From Bacteroidaceae bacterium (GTDB lineage: Bacteria > Bacteroidota > Bacteroidia > Bacteroidales > Bacteroidaceae): 64,000 nt of DNA. The translations under genes were made by a program, and so were the position numbers. Shown here piece by piece: positions 40,396-50,920 of the stretch (within the stretch, counting starts at the first letter, position 1; the number at the start of each line of letters is the position of its first letter). The notes below the pieces were generated by a model, which was not told where the DNA came from, made no database searches, and saw only the letters and a list, made by a program, of their open reading frames with translations. The stretch is from contig JAILPK010000030.1 in NCBI GenBank assembly GCA_024699495.1, forward strand, positions 22,881 to 86,880, read 5' to 3'.

Positions 40396-43244
40396 CAGAG
40401 TTTGGCTTTGACTTCTATTTCCTGATAAGCCTCGAGTGTGTCACCTTCACGCAGGTCGTTATAGTTGGCGATGGAAATACCGCACTCGAAGTTCGTGGAT
40501 ACTTCCTTGACGTCATCTTTGAAGCGTTTCAAAGCGAGGATATCTCCTGTATGCACAACGATTCCGTCGCGGATTACACGCACCTTGTTGGAGCGTGCCA
40601 CCTTGCCGTCAATGACGTATGCACCAGCAACTGTTCCGACCTTGGATATGTGATAAACCTGTCGTACCTCGATTGTAGCAGTGACCTCTTCGCGCACCTC
40701 GGGAGCGAGCATGCCCTCCATAGCCTCCTTGACTTCCTCGATGGCGTCGTAGATGATGCTGTAGAGGCGGATTTCTACGCCCTGGGTGTCAGCAGCCTTT
40801 CGGGCATTAGCAGAAGGACGCACCTGGAAACCGATAATGATAGCCTCGGAGGCTGCAGCCAGAGCTACGTCACTCTCAGAAATCTGACCTACAGCCTTGT
40901 GAATGACACGTACGGCAATCTTATCAGTAGAGAGCTTGATGAGGGAGTCGGACAGAGCCTCAATGGAACCATCCACGTCACCTTTGACAATAACATTGAG
41001 TTCCTGGAAACCACCCTGTTCAATACGGCGGCCGATTTCATCAAGAGTAAGAATCTTCTGGGTGCGGAGACCCTGTTCACGGGCCAGCTGCTCTCGCTTG
41101 GTGGCAATCTCGCGTGCTTCCTGGTCGGTATCCATCACGTGGAAGGTGTCACCTGCTGTCGGCGCTCCGTTAAGGCCGAGTATCGTAGCAGCCTCTGAGG
41201 GGCCAATCTTCTTGACGCGCTGTCCGCGCTCGTTGAACATAGCCTTGATACGGCCATAATTCGTTCCTGCCAGAAGGATATCGCCCACGTGGAGCGTGCC
41301 GTTGGAACAAAGAAGAGTGGCTACATAACCGCGGCCCTTGTCCAGCGAAGACTCGATGATACTACCGGTGCCTTTGCGGTTGGGGTTGGCTTTGAGCTCA
41401 AGCATTTCGGCTTCAAGCAAGACCTTCTCCATAAGTTCGGGAACACCGAGACCCTTCTTGGCACTGATGTCCTGACTCTGGTATTTTCCGCCCCAATCTT
41501 CTACAAGGAAGTTCATCTGTGCAAGATGCTCCTTGATTTTCTCCGGGTTGGCTGCCGGCTTGTCAATCTTGTTAATTGCAAAGACGATAGGAACGCCTGC
41601 TGCCATGGCATGATTAATAGCCTCCTTGGTCTGCGGCATTATGTCATCGTCTGCAGCAATGATGATAATGGCGATATCAGTCACCTGAGCACCACGGGCA
41701 CGCATTGCAGTGAAAGCCTCGTGACCGGGAGTATCAAGGAATGTGATATGCCGGCCGTCCTCAAGTTTCACGTTGTAGGCACCGATATGCTGGGTGATAC
41801 CACCTGCCTCGCCGGCAATTACATTGGTCTTGCGGATATAGTCGAGCAACGAAGTCTTACCATGGTCAACATGCCCCATAACCGTTACTATAGGAGCACG
41901 CGGTACGAGGTCGGCCTCATCGTCAGCGTCCTCATGAACTGCCTCCGACACATCAGCGCTTACATATTCAGTCTGGAAACCAAATTCCTCAGCCACCAGA
42001 TTGATGGTCTCTGCATCCATACGCTGGTTGATGCTGACCATTATGCCGATGCTCATGCAGGTAGCAATGACCTGAGTTACAGGCACGTTCATCATATTGG
42101 CCAATTCATTGGCTGTTACGAACTCTGTAAGCTTCAGGATCTTTGCCTCCTTCTCGTGAGCTTCCATCTCAGCCTCCATCTCAGAACGGATGCTGTCACG
42201 TTTCTCACGGCGATACTTGGCACCCTTGCCAAGGCTCTTGTTCTTACCAGAGGTAAGGCGGGCGAGTGTCTCGCGTACCTGCTTTGCAACCTCCTCGTCG
42301 CTTTGCTCTACCAAATCCACTACGGCTTGCTTGGGCTGATTCTTGCGACGACGGTTCTTGCCTTCACCCTGTGGCTGCTGACCAGCCTGGCCTTTGCCTT
42401 GCTGCTGACCCTTACCCTGGCCTTTGCCTTGAGCAGGTTTCTGACCTTTCTGACCAGAACCTTGTCCTCCCTGTGAGGTTTGCTTTATAGCCTCAGCTGC
42501 AACATCAACTCTCTCACCGCGCTTCTTCTGAGTGCCTGCTGCCCCCTTCTTGCGCTTTCTGCTATGAGCAGGACGTGTGCTGCTGTTTATGGAATCCAGA
42601 TCTATATGTCCTTTGATATTAAAAGAAACAGGAGGCTCTACTGCCTGAGTAATGCGGAAGATGCCATCCACCTCTTCACCAATAGGAGCTTTGGGTTTCT
42701 TGGGCTTTTTCTCTACAGGCTCGGAGGGGGCTTGAGATTCAGCTGTATCTGGCTTCTCGGGAGTTGTCGGAGCTTCTGCTTTATCCTCTGCAGCTGGAGC
42801 CTTTGGTGCCTCGACGGTTTCCGTCACTGGCTGTGTCTGAGGAGCCTCTTTGACTTCAGGAGTCACAGGTGCTTCAGTTTTTACCGGAGTCTCTTCCGGC
42901 TCCTTTGCCTTAGGAGCTACCGGATTTCCCTTCTTGTCCAGTTCAATTCTCCCTACGACCTTTGGCTTCTGCACCTCCACAACGGGCACTGCCTCACTCG
43001 TGTCGGTGAGAACGATGGTCTCCTTCTTTTCCTTTGCCTTGCGGGATGTGGTCAGCCTCTGGGCCTGCTGTCTCATGCCGGCATCGCCATTGAATTCGGC
43101 CTGAACCAGTTCATACTGTTCATCTGTAATGCGGGCATTAGGGTCTGCCTCGACCTCCTTGAATCCTTTCTTCTGAAGAAATTCTACGAGGGTCTGCAAA
43201 CCGACATTACATTCTTTACACGCTTTATTTAATCTTACACTCAT
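40395..43244 (-). CDS. infB: Translation initiation factor IF-2
   Basis: This 949-residue GTPase places initiator tRNA on the 30S subunit. It opens with an IF2_N-type module ([31 protein letters not shown]), then a long disordered region rich in Pro, Glu, Lys and Ala with a Gln/Gly/Lys-rich tract near residues 260-300, then a second IF2_N module. The G domain has GHVDHGKTS (about 455), DTPGHEAF and NKIDKP. Domains II-IV follow to the end with normal motifs. It lies 12 bases after nusA in the rimP-nusA-infB-cvpA operon. Long open frames on the opposite strand are shadows of its biased codons. Confidence 0.97.
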   Translation of the reverse strand: MSVRLNKACKECNVGLQTLVEFLQKKGFKEVEADPNARITDEQYELVQAEFNGDAGMRQQAQRLTTSRKAKEKKETIVLTDTSEAVPVVEVQKPKVVGRIELDKKGNPVAPKAKEPEETPVKTEAPVTPEVKEAPQTQPVTETVEAPKAPAAEDKAEAPTTPEKPDTAESQAPSEPVEKKPKKPKAPIGEEVDGIFRITQAVEPPVSFNIKGHIDLDSINSSTRPAHSRKRKKGAAGTQKKRGERVDVAAEAIKQTSQGGQGSGQKGQKPAQGKGQGKGQQQGKGQAGQQPQGEGKNRRRKNQPKQAVVDLVEQSDEEVAKQVRETLARLTSGKNKSLGKGAKYRREKRDSIRSEMEAEMEAHEKEAKILKLTEFVTANELANMMNVPVTQVIATCMSIGIMVSINQRMDAETINLVAEEFGFQTEYVSADVSEAVHEDADDEADLVPRAPIVTVMGHVDHGKTSLLDYIRKTNVIAGEAGGITQHIGAYNVKLEDGRHITFLDTPGHEAFTAMRARGAQVTDIAIIIIAADDDIMPQTKEAINHAMAAGVPIVFAINKIDKPAANPEKIKEHLAQMNFLVEDWGGKYQSQDISAKKGLGVPELMEKVLLEAEMLELKANPNRKGTGSIIESSLDKGRGYVATLLCSNGTLHVGDILLAGTNYGRIKAMFNERGQRVKKIGPSEAATILGLNGAPTAGDTFHVMDTDQEAREIATKREQLAREQGLRTQKILTLDEIGRRIEQGGFQELNVIVKGDVDGSIEALSDSLIKLSTDKIAVRVIHKAVGQISESDVALAAASEAIIIGFQVRPSANARKAADTQGVEIRLYSIIYDAIEEVKEAMEGMLAPEVREEVTATIEVRQVYHISKVGTVAGAYVIDGKVARSNKVRVIRDGIVVHTGDILALKRFKDDVKEVSTNFECGISIANYNDLREGDTLEAYQEIEVKAKL

Positions 43245-43256
43245 AGGCTCTCCTCC

Positions 43257-44552
43257 TTATGCTTGTGGTTGGTTTTCTTCTTCTTCAGCCTCGTCCTGGA
43301 ACTCTTCCTGCAGGATGCGGATTACATCATCCACGGTTTCCTCCTCAAGGTCGGCTTTCTGGATGAGCATGTCACGCGGAGCGTCCAATACAGAACGGGC
43401 TGTGGTCCACCCACTCTTCTTGAGCTCGTCAATAACCCATTCATCTATTACATCCTTGAACTCATCCAAGGCGATGTCATGGTCTCCTTCCTCTTCCTCG
43501 GAGCCTTCCGGCAACTCACGATAAACGTCTATGACGGTGTCGGTGAGCATAGAGGCAAGGCGGATATTAAGGCCTCCGCGTCCGATGGCCAGAGAAACCT
43601 GATCGGGATCGAGATATACGTCGCAATGCTTGGACTCAGGATCGAGGTTAATACTGTTCACATTGGCTGGGCTTAAGGCGCGGGCAATGAGCAGCTGCGG
43701 GTTGGATGTCCACTGGATAACATCGAGGTTCTCACCGCGCAATTCCCTTACGATGCCATGAATACGGCTACCCTTGACGCCAACGCATGCACCAACTGGG
43801 TCTATGCGGTCGTCAAAGCTTTCCACTGCAATCTTGGCTCTCTCTCCGGGCACACGTGCAATCTTACGAATGGTAATGATACCCTCGGCGATTTCAGGCA
43901 CCTCGGCCTCAAGCAGGCGCTGCAGGAAAACAGGGCTTGTGCGTGAAAGAATGATTTTCGGATTACCATTTTGGTTATCTACACGGGCAACGACCGCACG
44001 TGCAGGTTCCCCCTTGCGGAAGAAATCGGAAGGAATCTGGTCGCTCTTCGGGAGGAGGAGCTCGTTGCCTTCCTCATCAAGCAGAAGCACTTCCTTGTGC
44101 CACACCTGATAGACTTCAGCAGAAATAATATCGCCTATGCGCTCGGCATACTTGTTATAGAGAGCATCGTGTTCCAATTCAAGCAGTTTGGAAGCAAGAG
44201 TCTGACGCAGAGTCAGTATGGCGCGGCGGCCAAACTGACTGAAGTCAACCGGTTCGGAAACGTCCTCACCTACTTCATAGTCGTCTGCAATCTTGCGGGC
44301 CTCGGTGAGACCGATCTGCAGGTTCTCATCTGTAACTTCATTGTCTTCAACGACAGTGCGATTACGGTAAATCTCGAAGTCGCCCTTGTCGGGATTAACG
44401 ATAACATCATAATTCTCATCCGTGCCAAGCATCTTGGCTATAACGCTACGGAAACTTTCTTCCAGCACGCTGACCAGCGTAGCGCGGTCGATGTTTTTTG
44501 TCTCTTTGAACTCAGCAAAAGTATCAATGAGAGTTGAGTCTTTCTTTGCCAT
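43257..44552 (-). CDS. nusA: Transcription termination/antitermination factor NusA
   Basis: This 431-residue RNA polymerase-binding protein has the N-terminal domain (SVLEESFRSVIAKMLGTDENYDVIVNPDKGDFEIYRNR), the S1 domain, and KH1/KH2 domains with the segment GACVGVKGSRIHGIVRELRGENLDVIQW and SLAIGRGGLNIRLASMLT. It is shorter than E. coli NusA and lacks both C-terminal acidic repeats, having only a short helical tail ending in a Glu-rich stretch, as usual in Bacteroidetes. It is the second gene of the rimP operon, 23 bases after rimP. Confidence 0.96.
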   Translation of the reverse strand: MAKKDSTLIDTFAEFKETKNIDRATLVSVLEESFRSVIAKMLGTDENYDVIVNPDKGDFEIYRNRTVVEDNEVTDENLQIGLTEARKIADDYEVGEDVSEPVDFSQFGRRAILTLRQTLASKLLELEHDALYNKYAERIGDIISAEVYQVWHKEVLLLDEEGNELLLPKSDQIPSDFFRKGEPARAVVARVDNQNGNPKIILSRTSPVFLQRLLEAEVPEIAEGIITIRKIARVPGERAKIAVESFDDRIDPVGACVGVKGSRIHGIVRELRGENLDVIQWTSNPQLLIARALSPANVNSINLDPESKHCDVYLDPDQVSLAIGRGGLNIRLASMLTDTVIDVYRELPEGSEEEEGDHDIALDEFKDVIDEWVIDELKKSGWTTARSVLDAPRDMLIQKADLEEETVDDVIRILQEEFQDEAEEEENQPQA

Positions 44553-44575
44553 TATAATTATTTTTATTATTATTC

Positions 44576-45043
44576 TTATTTGAAATCAAAGATATAACGC
44601 CCGCTGCGGACCTCACTCATTGGCACATCCGTCGGAACGTCCTGCATCTGTGGACGCTTGCGTCCTTCCACCTGCACTTTGGTGGGTATTATCAGCTGTA
44701 CATGCTGCTCGTCAGCCTCGGAGAGAGTCCCCTTAAGCCGTTTGCCGTCAGTCGTATCCACCTCAACAATCTTGCCGATATGGTTCTGCCATTGACGCAG
44801 CACCTTGAACGGCTGACCAAGACCAGCACTTCCCACTTCCAGTTCATAGTCTTCATCGTCACGGCTCAGATGTTCCTCAATGAATCGCGAAAGCTGCACA
44901 CAGTCTTCAATCCAGACGCCATCTGCGTGATCTATCTCCACGACGATTCTATCGTCATCACCAACAACAAGGTCAGTCAGGAAATACTCTTTGTCTGCGA
45001 GCCACTGGTCAACAAGAGCCTTTACAGTTGCTTTCTCAATCAT
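44576..45043 (-). CDS. rimP: Ribosome maturation factor RimP
   Basis: This 155-residue protein helps assemble the 30S subunit. The N-terminal alpha/beta domain contains IVVEIDHADGVWIEDCVQLSRFIEEHL and LEVGSAGLGQPFKVLRQW, and the C-terminal Sm-like domain contains GKIVEVDTTDGKRLKGTLSEAD. It is the first gene of rimP-nusA-infB-cvpA and has a clear promoter 65 bases upstream. Confidence 0.95.
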   Translation of the reverse strand: MIEKATVKALVDQWLADKEYFLTDLVVGDDDRIVVEIDHADGVWIEDCVQLSRFIEEHLSRDDEDYELEVGSAGLGQPFKVLRQWQNHIGKIVEVDTTDGKRLKGTLSEADEQHVQLIIPTKVQVEGRKRPQMQDVPTDVPMSEVRSGRYIFDFK

Positions 45044-45107
45044 AATGTAGATATATATTTTATGAAAAGTGAGGAACCTCGTGGCCCCTCACATATCCTT
45101 TGCGGCG

Positions 45108-45138
45108 CAAAGGTAGTCCCTTTTTGCCTAAAAACCAA
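45108..45138 (-). promoter_or_regulatory. Bacteroidetes-type promoter for rimP operon
   Basis: Minus-strand TTG (45138-45136), a 20-base spacer and TACCTTTG (45115-45108) followed by CGCCGC match the consensus. Confidence 0.8.
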
Positions 45139-45156
45139 GCTTTTTTGCGATTATTT

Positions 45157-45687
45157 TCAGAAAGCACCTTTATTTAGCAGCCTTTCCACCCCCTTACGGA
45201 TGCTCCGAAGCCCAAAATCTTCAGGATTAAGGCGTGACGGATGTATCCACAGGAGTTCTGCAGCATCATCGGCAGCATGAGCATCAAGGACATTTCCGAG
45301 CAGACGGCAGCGATAGAACATATCAATCGTATGAACTGTAAAACCGGAATACTCATAGAGGTTGGGGATTGAGAATAGGAATTCAACCTCCGACACCTCA
45401 AGCCCAGTCTCCTCGCGGACTTCCCTGCGAACACCTTCCTCACTGGTCTCATAACAGTCTGAGAATCCGCCAGGGAGATCCAGGGTGCCTTTGGCCGGCT
45501 CTTTTGCACGACGAACCACACACCATTCCCCCTTCTCATTCTCAATCAGCGCCACTGTAGCTGCTGAAGGGTTAAAATAATAGGTAAAGCCGCAGTCCTC
45601 ACAACACTTAGACTTGCCGTTATGTTCCACAAAATGCGGAGACCCGCATTTGGGACAGAAATGAAACAGTTCGAGTGGATGAGACAT
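45157..45687 (-). CDS. NUDIX hydrolase with N-terminal zinc ribbon
   Basis: This 176-residue protein hydrolyses nucleoside diphosphate-linked compounds; the exact substrate is unknown. A zinc-ribbon is formed by C11-x-x-C14 and C29-x-x-C32, as in NADH pyrophosphatase-like and ADP-ribose-type enzymes. The NUDIX box GGFSDCYETSEEGVRREVREETGLEV fits the G-x5-E-x7-REUxEExGU pattern, with the catalytic EE pair present. It begins 1 base after the LeuA-like gene ends, so it is part of the leu transcript. No reason for this link is evident. Confidence 0.9.
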   Translation of the reverse strand: MSHPLELFHFCPKCGSPHFVEHNGKSKCCEDCGFTYYFNPSAATVALIENEKGEWCVVRRAKEPAKGTLDLPGGFSDCYETSEEGVRREVREETGLEVSEVEFLFSIPNLYEYSGFTVHTIDMFYRCRLLGNVLDAHAADDAAELLWIHPSRLNPEDFGLRSIRKGVERLLNKGAF

Positions 45688-45688
45688 T

Positions 45689-47227
45689 TCAATAAAGGGG
45701 CTCTATTATATTGAGGAGTTTGATAGTCGCTTTGATGGCTGCCTCCGTTTGGTCCGCATCGAGGGCATGAGTACGATAAGCCTGGTCTCTGAATGTCCAC
45801 TCGATTGTAGTTTGCACAAGAGCATCGGTTCGTCCTCCAGGGGGGATGGTCACAGTGTAGTTGGAGAGCCATGGGAAAGTGCGTCCCAGTTTATCGCGGT
45901 AGATGTGCCTTACGGCACGCACAAAGGCATCGTATTGTCCGTCGCCCTGAGCGCTCTCTTCGTATATCTCACTGTCTATCTGCAGTCTGACCTGCGCCAT
46001 AGGCCGCAGCCCGTAGGCTGTAGAGACCATATATGACAGCAGGCTGACATGATCGTCGGTCTCCGTATGCTTTAAGACATCGCGGATAATGAATGGGAGG
46101 TCCTCTTGTGTCACCAGCTCCTTCTTGTCACCCAACTCGATGATTCGGGCCGTTACCTTCCGCATGTCTTCCTCACTCAGCTCCAGACCGAGCTGCTCAA
46201 GATTCATCTTGATGTTTGCCTTACCGCTGGACTTACCGAGAGCATATTCACGACGACGGCCAAAGCGTTCGGGCAGCAAGGCGTTTTGGTAAAGCCCCTG
46301 CTTCTTATCTCCGTCAGCATGAACTCCGGCCACCTGGGTGAAGACGGCCGAACCGGTAATCGGTTTATTGGGCGGGATGGCAATTCCGCTGTAGCTCTCA
46401 ACCATATGCGCGACCTTGTTCAACTGCTCCTCGTTTATATTAGTCTTTGCGTTGAAATGGTCTTTCAGTATGGCCTGAACGGATGCCAAGGGCGCATTGC
46501 CTGCCCTCTCACCGAGCCCGTTTATACATGTATGAAGTCCACGTACCCCACCGAGGACGGCTGCCAAAACGTTGGACACAGCCAAATCGTAGTCATTATG
46601 GGCATGGAAATCGAAGTGTACATTCGGATATCTGCGCACCATCTTCTTCACGTAGGAAATCACCTCCAGAGGATTCAATATGCCAAGAGTATCCGGAAGC
46701 ATGATGCGACGTACAGGGCCACCGTCTTTTGTCAAGTCAATGATGGACTCCATCAGTTGAAAAACATAGCTGCCTTCCTCATGCATTCCTCCGCTCCAAT
46801 CCTCAAGATACACATTAACCGCAATACCCTGCTCTGAAGCCATTAGGATATTGCGGCGGATGTCTTCAAAGTGGTCTTCCGGCGACTTGCCCAACTGTCC
46901 TTCGCAATGACGTCGTGAACCCTTAGCCAACAGATTTATCGTGCGAGCGCCGGCTCGTTTAATCCAATCCAGACTCTTGCCGTCGTCAACAAAGCCAAGC
47001 ACTTCGACCTTGTCCGACAGGTTATTAGAGTCAGCCCACCGGGTTATGCGCTGAACAGCTTCCAACTCGCCGTCACTGACTCTTGCGGATGCAACTTCTA
47101 CACGATCTACATGAAGGTCCTCGAGCAGAGCCCTGCAAATCATAAACTTCTCATGAGGCATAAAACTGACGCCACTGGTCTGTTCCCCGTCACGAAGAGT
47201 CGTGTCCATTATCTCTACTTCCTTCAT
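45689..47227 (-). CDS. 2-isopropylmalate/citramalate synthase family enzyme
   Basis: This 512-residue enzyme belongs to the DRE-TIM metallolyase family that condenses acetyl-CoA with 2-oxo acids. The start MDTTLRDGEQTSGVSF, the metal-binding FHAHNDYDLA and the LHTCINGLGERAGNAPLA segment are characteristic, and a LeuA-type regulatory dimer domain fills residues from about 375 to the end, which suggests feedback control. Bacteroidetes have such a second LeuA-like enzyme in the leu cluster, and whether it makes 2-isopropylmalate, citramalate or homocitrate is not decided by sequence. It overlaps leuD by 4 bases, so it is translationally coupled. Confidence 0.85.
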   Translation of the reverse strand: MKEVEIMDTTLRDGEQTSGVSFMPHEKFMICRALLEDLHVDRVEVASARVSDGELEAVQRITRWADSNNLSDKVEVLGFVDDGKSLDWIKRAGARTINLLAKGSRRHCEGQLGKSPEDHFEDIRRNILMASEQGIAVNVYLEDWSGGMHEEGSYVFQLMESIIDLTKDGGPVRRIMLPDTLGILNPLEVISYVKKMVRRYPNVHFDFHAHNDYDLAVSNVLAAVLGGVRGLHTCINGLGERAGNAPLASVQAILKDHFNAKTNINEEQLNKVAHMVESYSGIAIPPNKPITGSAVFTQVAGVHADGDKKQGLYQNALLPERFGRRREYALGKSSGKANIKMNLEQLGLELSEEDMRKVTARIIELGDKKELVTQEDLPFIIRDVLKHTETDDHVSLLSYMVSTAYGLRPMAQVRLQIDSEIYEESAQGDGQYDAFVRAVRHIYRDKLGRTFPWLSNYTVTIPPGGRTDALVQTTIEWTFRDQAYRTHALDADQTEAAIKATIKLLNIIEPLY

Positions 47228-47835
47228 CTCGTCTCGTAAGCTTCTATTAGGCCCTTATTTTCAAGAAGAAAATCAATATCGTCCAAGGCGTTCATCAAGC
47301 AGTATTTTTTATAACCGTTTATAGGGAAGTGCTCTGACGAACCGGTTGCCATATTGGTTATGGTCTGAGATTCCAAGTCAACCTTCACTTTGGTCTTCGG
47401 GGCGGCTTCTATACTTGAGAAAAGCTCTTGCTGGAAGTCTGTGCTCACGACCACAGGCAGGACAAAGCAATTGAGAAGGTTATTGCGATGTATGTCGGCA
47501 AAAGAACTGCTGACCACCACACGCACACCATATCCGGCTATAGCCCAGGCTGCATGTTCACGTGAAGAACCGCTGCCCCAGTTCTGCCCAGCCACAATTA
47601 TCTCATTCACTCCTGCATGCGGCTTCTCATTATATACAGGCTGATTCAGAACGAAATCAGCCACGGGTTGTCCGTCGGGATTAAAACGAAGATCATGCAT
47701 GAAAGCATCTCCGAAGAACTGTGGATCACGGGTTGTACTTGCCAGATAGCGAGCTGGTATGATCAAGTCTGTATTGCAGTTGTCTATGGCTATAGGTATG
47801 CACGTAGATTCTATGACGTCAAATTTCTGTTTCAT
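47224..47835 (-). CDS. leuD: 3-isopropylmalate dehydratase small subunit
   Basis: This 203-residue protein pairs with LeuC to isomerise 2-isopropylmalate to 3-isopropylmalate in leucine synthesis. It shows IAIDNCNTDLIIPARYL at the start, the NWGSGSSREHAAWAIAGYGVRVVVSSSFADIHRNNLLNCF core, and the family's length. It lies 10 bases after leuC and overlaps the next gene by 4 bases. Confidence 0.96.
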   Translation of the reverse strand: MKQKFDVIESTCIPIAIDNCNTDLIIPARYLASTTRDPQFFGDAFMHDLRFNPDGQPVADFVLNQPVYNEKPHAGVNEIIVAGQNWGSGSSREHAAWAIAGYGVRVVVSSSFADIHRNNLLNCFVLPVVVSTDFQQELFSSIEAAPKTKVKVDLESQTITNMATGSSEHFPINGYKKYCLMNALDDIDFLLENKGLIEAYETR

Positions 47836-47845
47836 TGCTGCCCCA

Positions 47846-49243
47846 TTAATTTATATTCAAGTCTCTTGGGTCTGTTATCACCCCGGTTATGGCCGCTGCA
47901 GCCACTGTGAACGGGCTGGCCAGAATGGTTCTTGAGCCAGGCCCCTGGCGGCCGACAAAATTACGGTTTGAAGTGCTGATAGCGAGCTTTCCGGACGGGA
48001 CCTTGTCTGGATTCATGGCCAGACAAGCTGAACAAGAAGGGAGACGCAGTTCAAAACCAGCCTCCTCAAGGACCTTGTCTAAACCTTCGTCTTTAATCTG
48101 CTTGCGCACCGCCCAAGAACCGGGTACAAGCCAGGCCACCACACCGGGAGCCTTCTTCTTGCCGCGGACGACTGAAGCAAAAGCACGGAAGTCTTCTATC
48201 CTACCGTTGGTGCAGGCTCCAAGGAAAACATAGTCAACAGGAGTCCCCAACAGTTTCTGACCGGGCTCGAACTGCATATAAGCCAACTGGCTCTCAAGTT
48301 GCGGCCGCTCGGCATCCGACACTTCATCTAAGGTAGGAATTCTGCCGTCGATAGCTATCCCGGCTCCGGGATTAGTGCCATATGTAATTCGCGGAGTTAT
48401 GTCTTCTGCCCGAAATGTGACCTCCTTGTCAAACACTGCATCCGGACCGGAATATAGTTTGCGCCATTCTTCTAAAGCCTTATCCCATGCCTCACCCTTT
48501 GGAGCAAATTCCCTGCCCCTGAGGTATTCGAATGTTGTCTCATCGGGTGCTATAAGTCCTGCGCGAGACCCCATCTCGATGCTGAGATTAGAGAGTGTTA
48601 GGCGCCCCTCCATACTCATATTCTTGATTGCTGAACCTGCATATTCCACAGCGTAGCCGGTGGCCCCGCCAGTAGTCATTTGGGCCATTATATAAAGAGC
48701 CACATCCTTGGCTGTGGTGCCTTTGGGCAGAGTACCTTCAATATTGATGCGCATGGTCTTTGGCTTCTGCTGAAGTATGCATTGGGAAGCAAGCACTTGA
48801 GCGACCTCGCTCGTGCCGATTCCCATGGCTATTGCTCCAACAGCTCCATGAGTGCTTGTGTGGCTGTCACCACAGACAATAGTCATTCCGGGGAGTGACA
48901 GTCCCTTTTCCGGTCCGACCACATGAATTATGCCATTGTCATTTGTGCCCATGGCAAAATGGCGGATGCCGAACTGCGCACAGTTGGCAGCCAACGTCTC
49001 GACCTGCTTGCGCCCTACCGGATCAACAATACACTCCTGCTGGTCCGAAGGCGTGTTGTGGTCGGGCATGGCCACAATCTTTTCCGGGCGAAATACGCCA
49101 ATACCCTTATCCCGAAGTGTGTCGAATGCCTGCGGGGTGGTCACTTCATGGCAGAAGAGGCGATCTATATAGAGTTGTGTCGGCCCGTCTTCTACATTCT
49201 GGACGACATGCGCGTCCCATATTTTATCAAATAAAGTATTCAT
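47846..49243 (-). CDS. leuC: 3-isopropylmalate dehydratase large subunit
   Basis: This 465-residue aconitase-family protein carries the [4Fe-4S] cluster of isopropylmalate isomerase. [20 protein letters not shown] and [21 protein letters not shown] are the usual start; [23 protein letters not shown] is the active-site segment. Cluster cysteines are in [12 protein letters not shown] and [12 protein letters not shown] near the C terminus. It is the first gene of leuC-leuD-LeuA/CimA-like-NUDIX with a good promoter. leuB and the classical leuA are absent from this window and must lie elsewhere. Confidence 0.97.
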   Translation of the reverse strand: MNTLFDKIWDAHVVQNVEDGPTQLYIDRLFCHEVTTPQAFDTLRDKGIGVFRPEKIVAMPDHNTPSDQQECIVDPVGRKQVETLAANCAQFGIRHFAMGTNDNGIIHVVGPEKGLSLPGMTIVCGDSHTSTHGAVGAIAMGIGTSEVAQVLASQCILQQKPKTMRINIEGTLPKGTTAKDVALYIMAQMTTGGATGYAVEYAGSAIKNMSMEGRLTLSNLSIEMGSRAGLIAPDETTFEYLRGREFAPKGEAWDKALEEWRKLYSGPDAVFDKEVTFRAEDITPRITYGTNPGAGIAIDGRIPTLDEVSDAERPQLESQLAYMQFEPGQKLLGTPVDYVFLGACTNGRIEDFRAFASVVRGKKKAPGVVAWLVPGSWAVRKQIKDEGLDKVLEEAGFELRLPSCSACLAMNPDKVPSGKLAISTSNRNFVGRQGPGSRTILASPFTVAAAAITGVITDPRDLNIN

Positions 49244-49263
49244 ATTATTATCCTAAATCGAGG

Positions 49264-49295
49264 CAAAAGTACGACATTTTGCCGATTACAACAAA
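49264..49295 (-). promoter_or_regulatory. Bacteroidetes-type promoter for leu operon
   Basis: Minus-strand TTTG (49295-49292), a 20-base spacer and TACTTTTG (49271-49264) match, 21 bases before the leuC ATG. It faces the SpmAB promoter on the other strand. Confidence 0.85.
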
Positions 49296-49320
49296 GAAAC
49301 ACATTACTTTTAGCTACTTT

Positions 49321-49354
49321 TTTGGCTATTACTGCTCTTTTTTGCTTATCTTTG
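49321..49354 (+). promoter_or_regulatory. Probable promoter for SpmAB gene
   Basis: TTTG (49321-49324), a 22-base spacer and TATCTTTG (49347-49354) match the consensus. The start codon is 162 bases downstream, so the leader is long (about 155 bases); no folded element was recognised in it. Confidence 0.7.
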
Positions 49355-49515
49355 CACCCGAAATGACGTTTCTCTGGCATTAAGATAAGACTCTTTCTTG
49401 AAATGTAGCGGTCAATCACTGTTCCAAAAACAAGAGCCAAGTACGATTTTGCGTTGGAGACATAACCCGTCACCTATTCACCGACTATCATCACTCCATA
49501 ATACAAATATCTTCA

Positions 49516-50748
49516 ATGGCACTTAATTATATCTGGATTGCTTTCTTTGTGATTGCTGCAGCCGTGGCTGTAGTAAAACTTGTGTTTTTTGGTGACGTGG
49601 AAGTCTTTCCTAATATCATGAATGCCACCATGGATGCGGCCAAAACCGGCTTTGAGATCTCTATCGGACTGACCGGTATATTGTCTCTTTGGATGGGCAT
49701 CATGAAAATAGGCGAGCAAGGCGGAGTAGTACAAGCCCTGGCACGATGGCTGGCCCCACTCTTCCACAAGCTATTTCCAGACATTCCTAAAGGACACCCC
49801 GTGGTCGGAAACATATTCATGAACTTGTCTGCAAACATGTTGGGACTGGACAACGCAGCTACCCCACTTGGACTGAAAGCCATGGAAGGACTTCAGGAAC
49901 TGAACCCCAAAAAGGACACTGCATCAAATCCTATGATCATGTTCCTCGTGATGAACACCGCAGGACTGACCGTAGTTCCCGTAAGCATCCTGGCCTATCG
50001 AGCCACAATGGGAGCGGCCCAACCAACAGACGTGTTTGTACCTATCCTTCTCGCCACACTTATATCTATGGTTGTAGGAGTAGCCGTTACAGGAGCCATA
50101 CAGAGAATCAGCCTTTGGAACATCCCTGTCATGCTAACACTTGGCATCTTCTCCGTCATCGTCGCCGGTATGAGCTGGGCCTCTGCTGTATTGAGTCGCG
50201 ACCAGATGGGCATCTTCTCTGCCAACATTGCCAATGTTATTCTTCTCGGAATAATCATTGCTTTCATAGTGGCTGGTGTACGTAAAAAAATTAATGTGTA
50301 CGATGCCTTCATCGAGGGGGCAAAAGGCGGCTTCCAAACTGCTATAGGCATCATACCATACCTTATTGCCATTCTTGTTGCCATAGGTGTCTTCCGCGCC
50401 TCGGGTGCAATGGACTGGTTCCTTGACTGCATCGGATGGGTCGTAAAGGCATGCGGTGGTAATGCAGACATCACCGGAGCCCTGCCAACAGCACTGATGA
50501 AACCCCTCAGCGGAAGCGGAGCCAGAGGAATGATGCTTGAGTGTATGAATACTTATGGACCTGACTCCTTCGCCGGCCGCCTCTCTTGTGTATTCCAAGG
50601 AAGCACAGATACCACATTCTATATCCTCGCTGTCTATTTTGGTTCTGTAGGCATCCGCAACACTCGCTACGCCCTGCCATGTGGTCTGATTGCCGACTTT
50701 GCATCAATCGTGGCTGCAATAATTGTTTGCACTATTTTCTTCGGCTAA
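49516..50748 (+). CDS. Fused SpmA-SpmB nucleoside-recognition (Gate) membrane protein
   Basis: This 410-residue membrane protein consists of two homologous Gate domains equivalent to SpmA and SpmB. The first half has TGFEISIGLTGILSLWMGIMKIGEQGGVV and NLSANMLGLDNAATPLGLKAM, the second half FIEGAKGGFQTAIGIIPYLIAILVAIGVFRASGA and LMKPLSGSGARGMM with STDTTFYILAVYFG. SpmA/B are named for spore maturation in Firmicutes, yet the fused form is common in non-sporulating Bacteroidetes where its substrate is unknown; a transport role is inferred. The ATG at 49516 gives a standard N terminus. Confidence 0.88.
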   Translation: MALNYIWIAFFVIAAAVAVVKLVFFGDVEVFPNIMNATMDAAKTGFEISIGLTGILSLWMGIMKIGEQGGVVQALARWLAPLFHKLFPDIPKGHPVVGNIFMNLSANMLGLDNAATPLGLKAMEGLQELNPKKDTASNPMIMFLVMNTAGLTVVPVSILAYRATMGAAQPTDVFVPILLATLISMVVGVAVTGAIQRISLWNIPVMLTLGIFSVIVAGMSWASAVLSRDQMGIFSANIANVILLGIIIAFIVAGVRKKINVYDAFIEGAKGGFQTAIGIIPYLIAILVAIGVFRASGAMDWFLDCIGWVVKACGGNADITGALPTALMKPLSGSGARGMMLECMNTYGPDSFAGRLSCVFQGSTDTTFYILAVYFGSVGIRNTRYALPCGLIADFASIVAAIIVCTIFFG

Positions 50749-50863
50749 GCTGCAAGAGGGAGAATATCGCGTACATTAATACTATATTTGGAAATTTGTT
50801 AGACAAATATGCCTTGCACATATTGCAAGATACTTAATTTGTATTAATTTTTTATCTAAACTA

Positions 50864-50894
50864 TTGCATTAATCATATCCATTACATATATTTG
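50864..50894 (+). promoter_or_regulatory. Bacteroidetes-type promoter for nfeD-flotillin genes
   Basis: TTG (50864-50866), a 20-base spacer and TATATTTG (50887-50894) match the consensus, 26 bases before the nfeD ATG. Confidence 0.8.
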
Positions 50895-50920
50895 CAGCCT
50901 CTTTTAAAACATAAAACGTC

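Noticed and set aside
41289..43232. Long open frames on the plus strand opposite infB (395 and 250 residues)
   Set aside because: They are the complement of a strongly coding gene with clear IF-2 motifs and show no recognisable domains.
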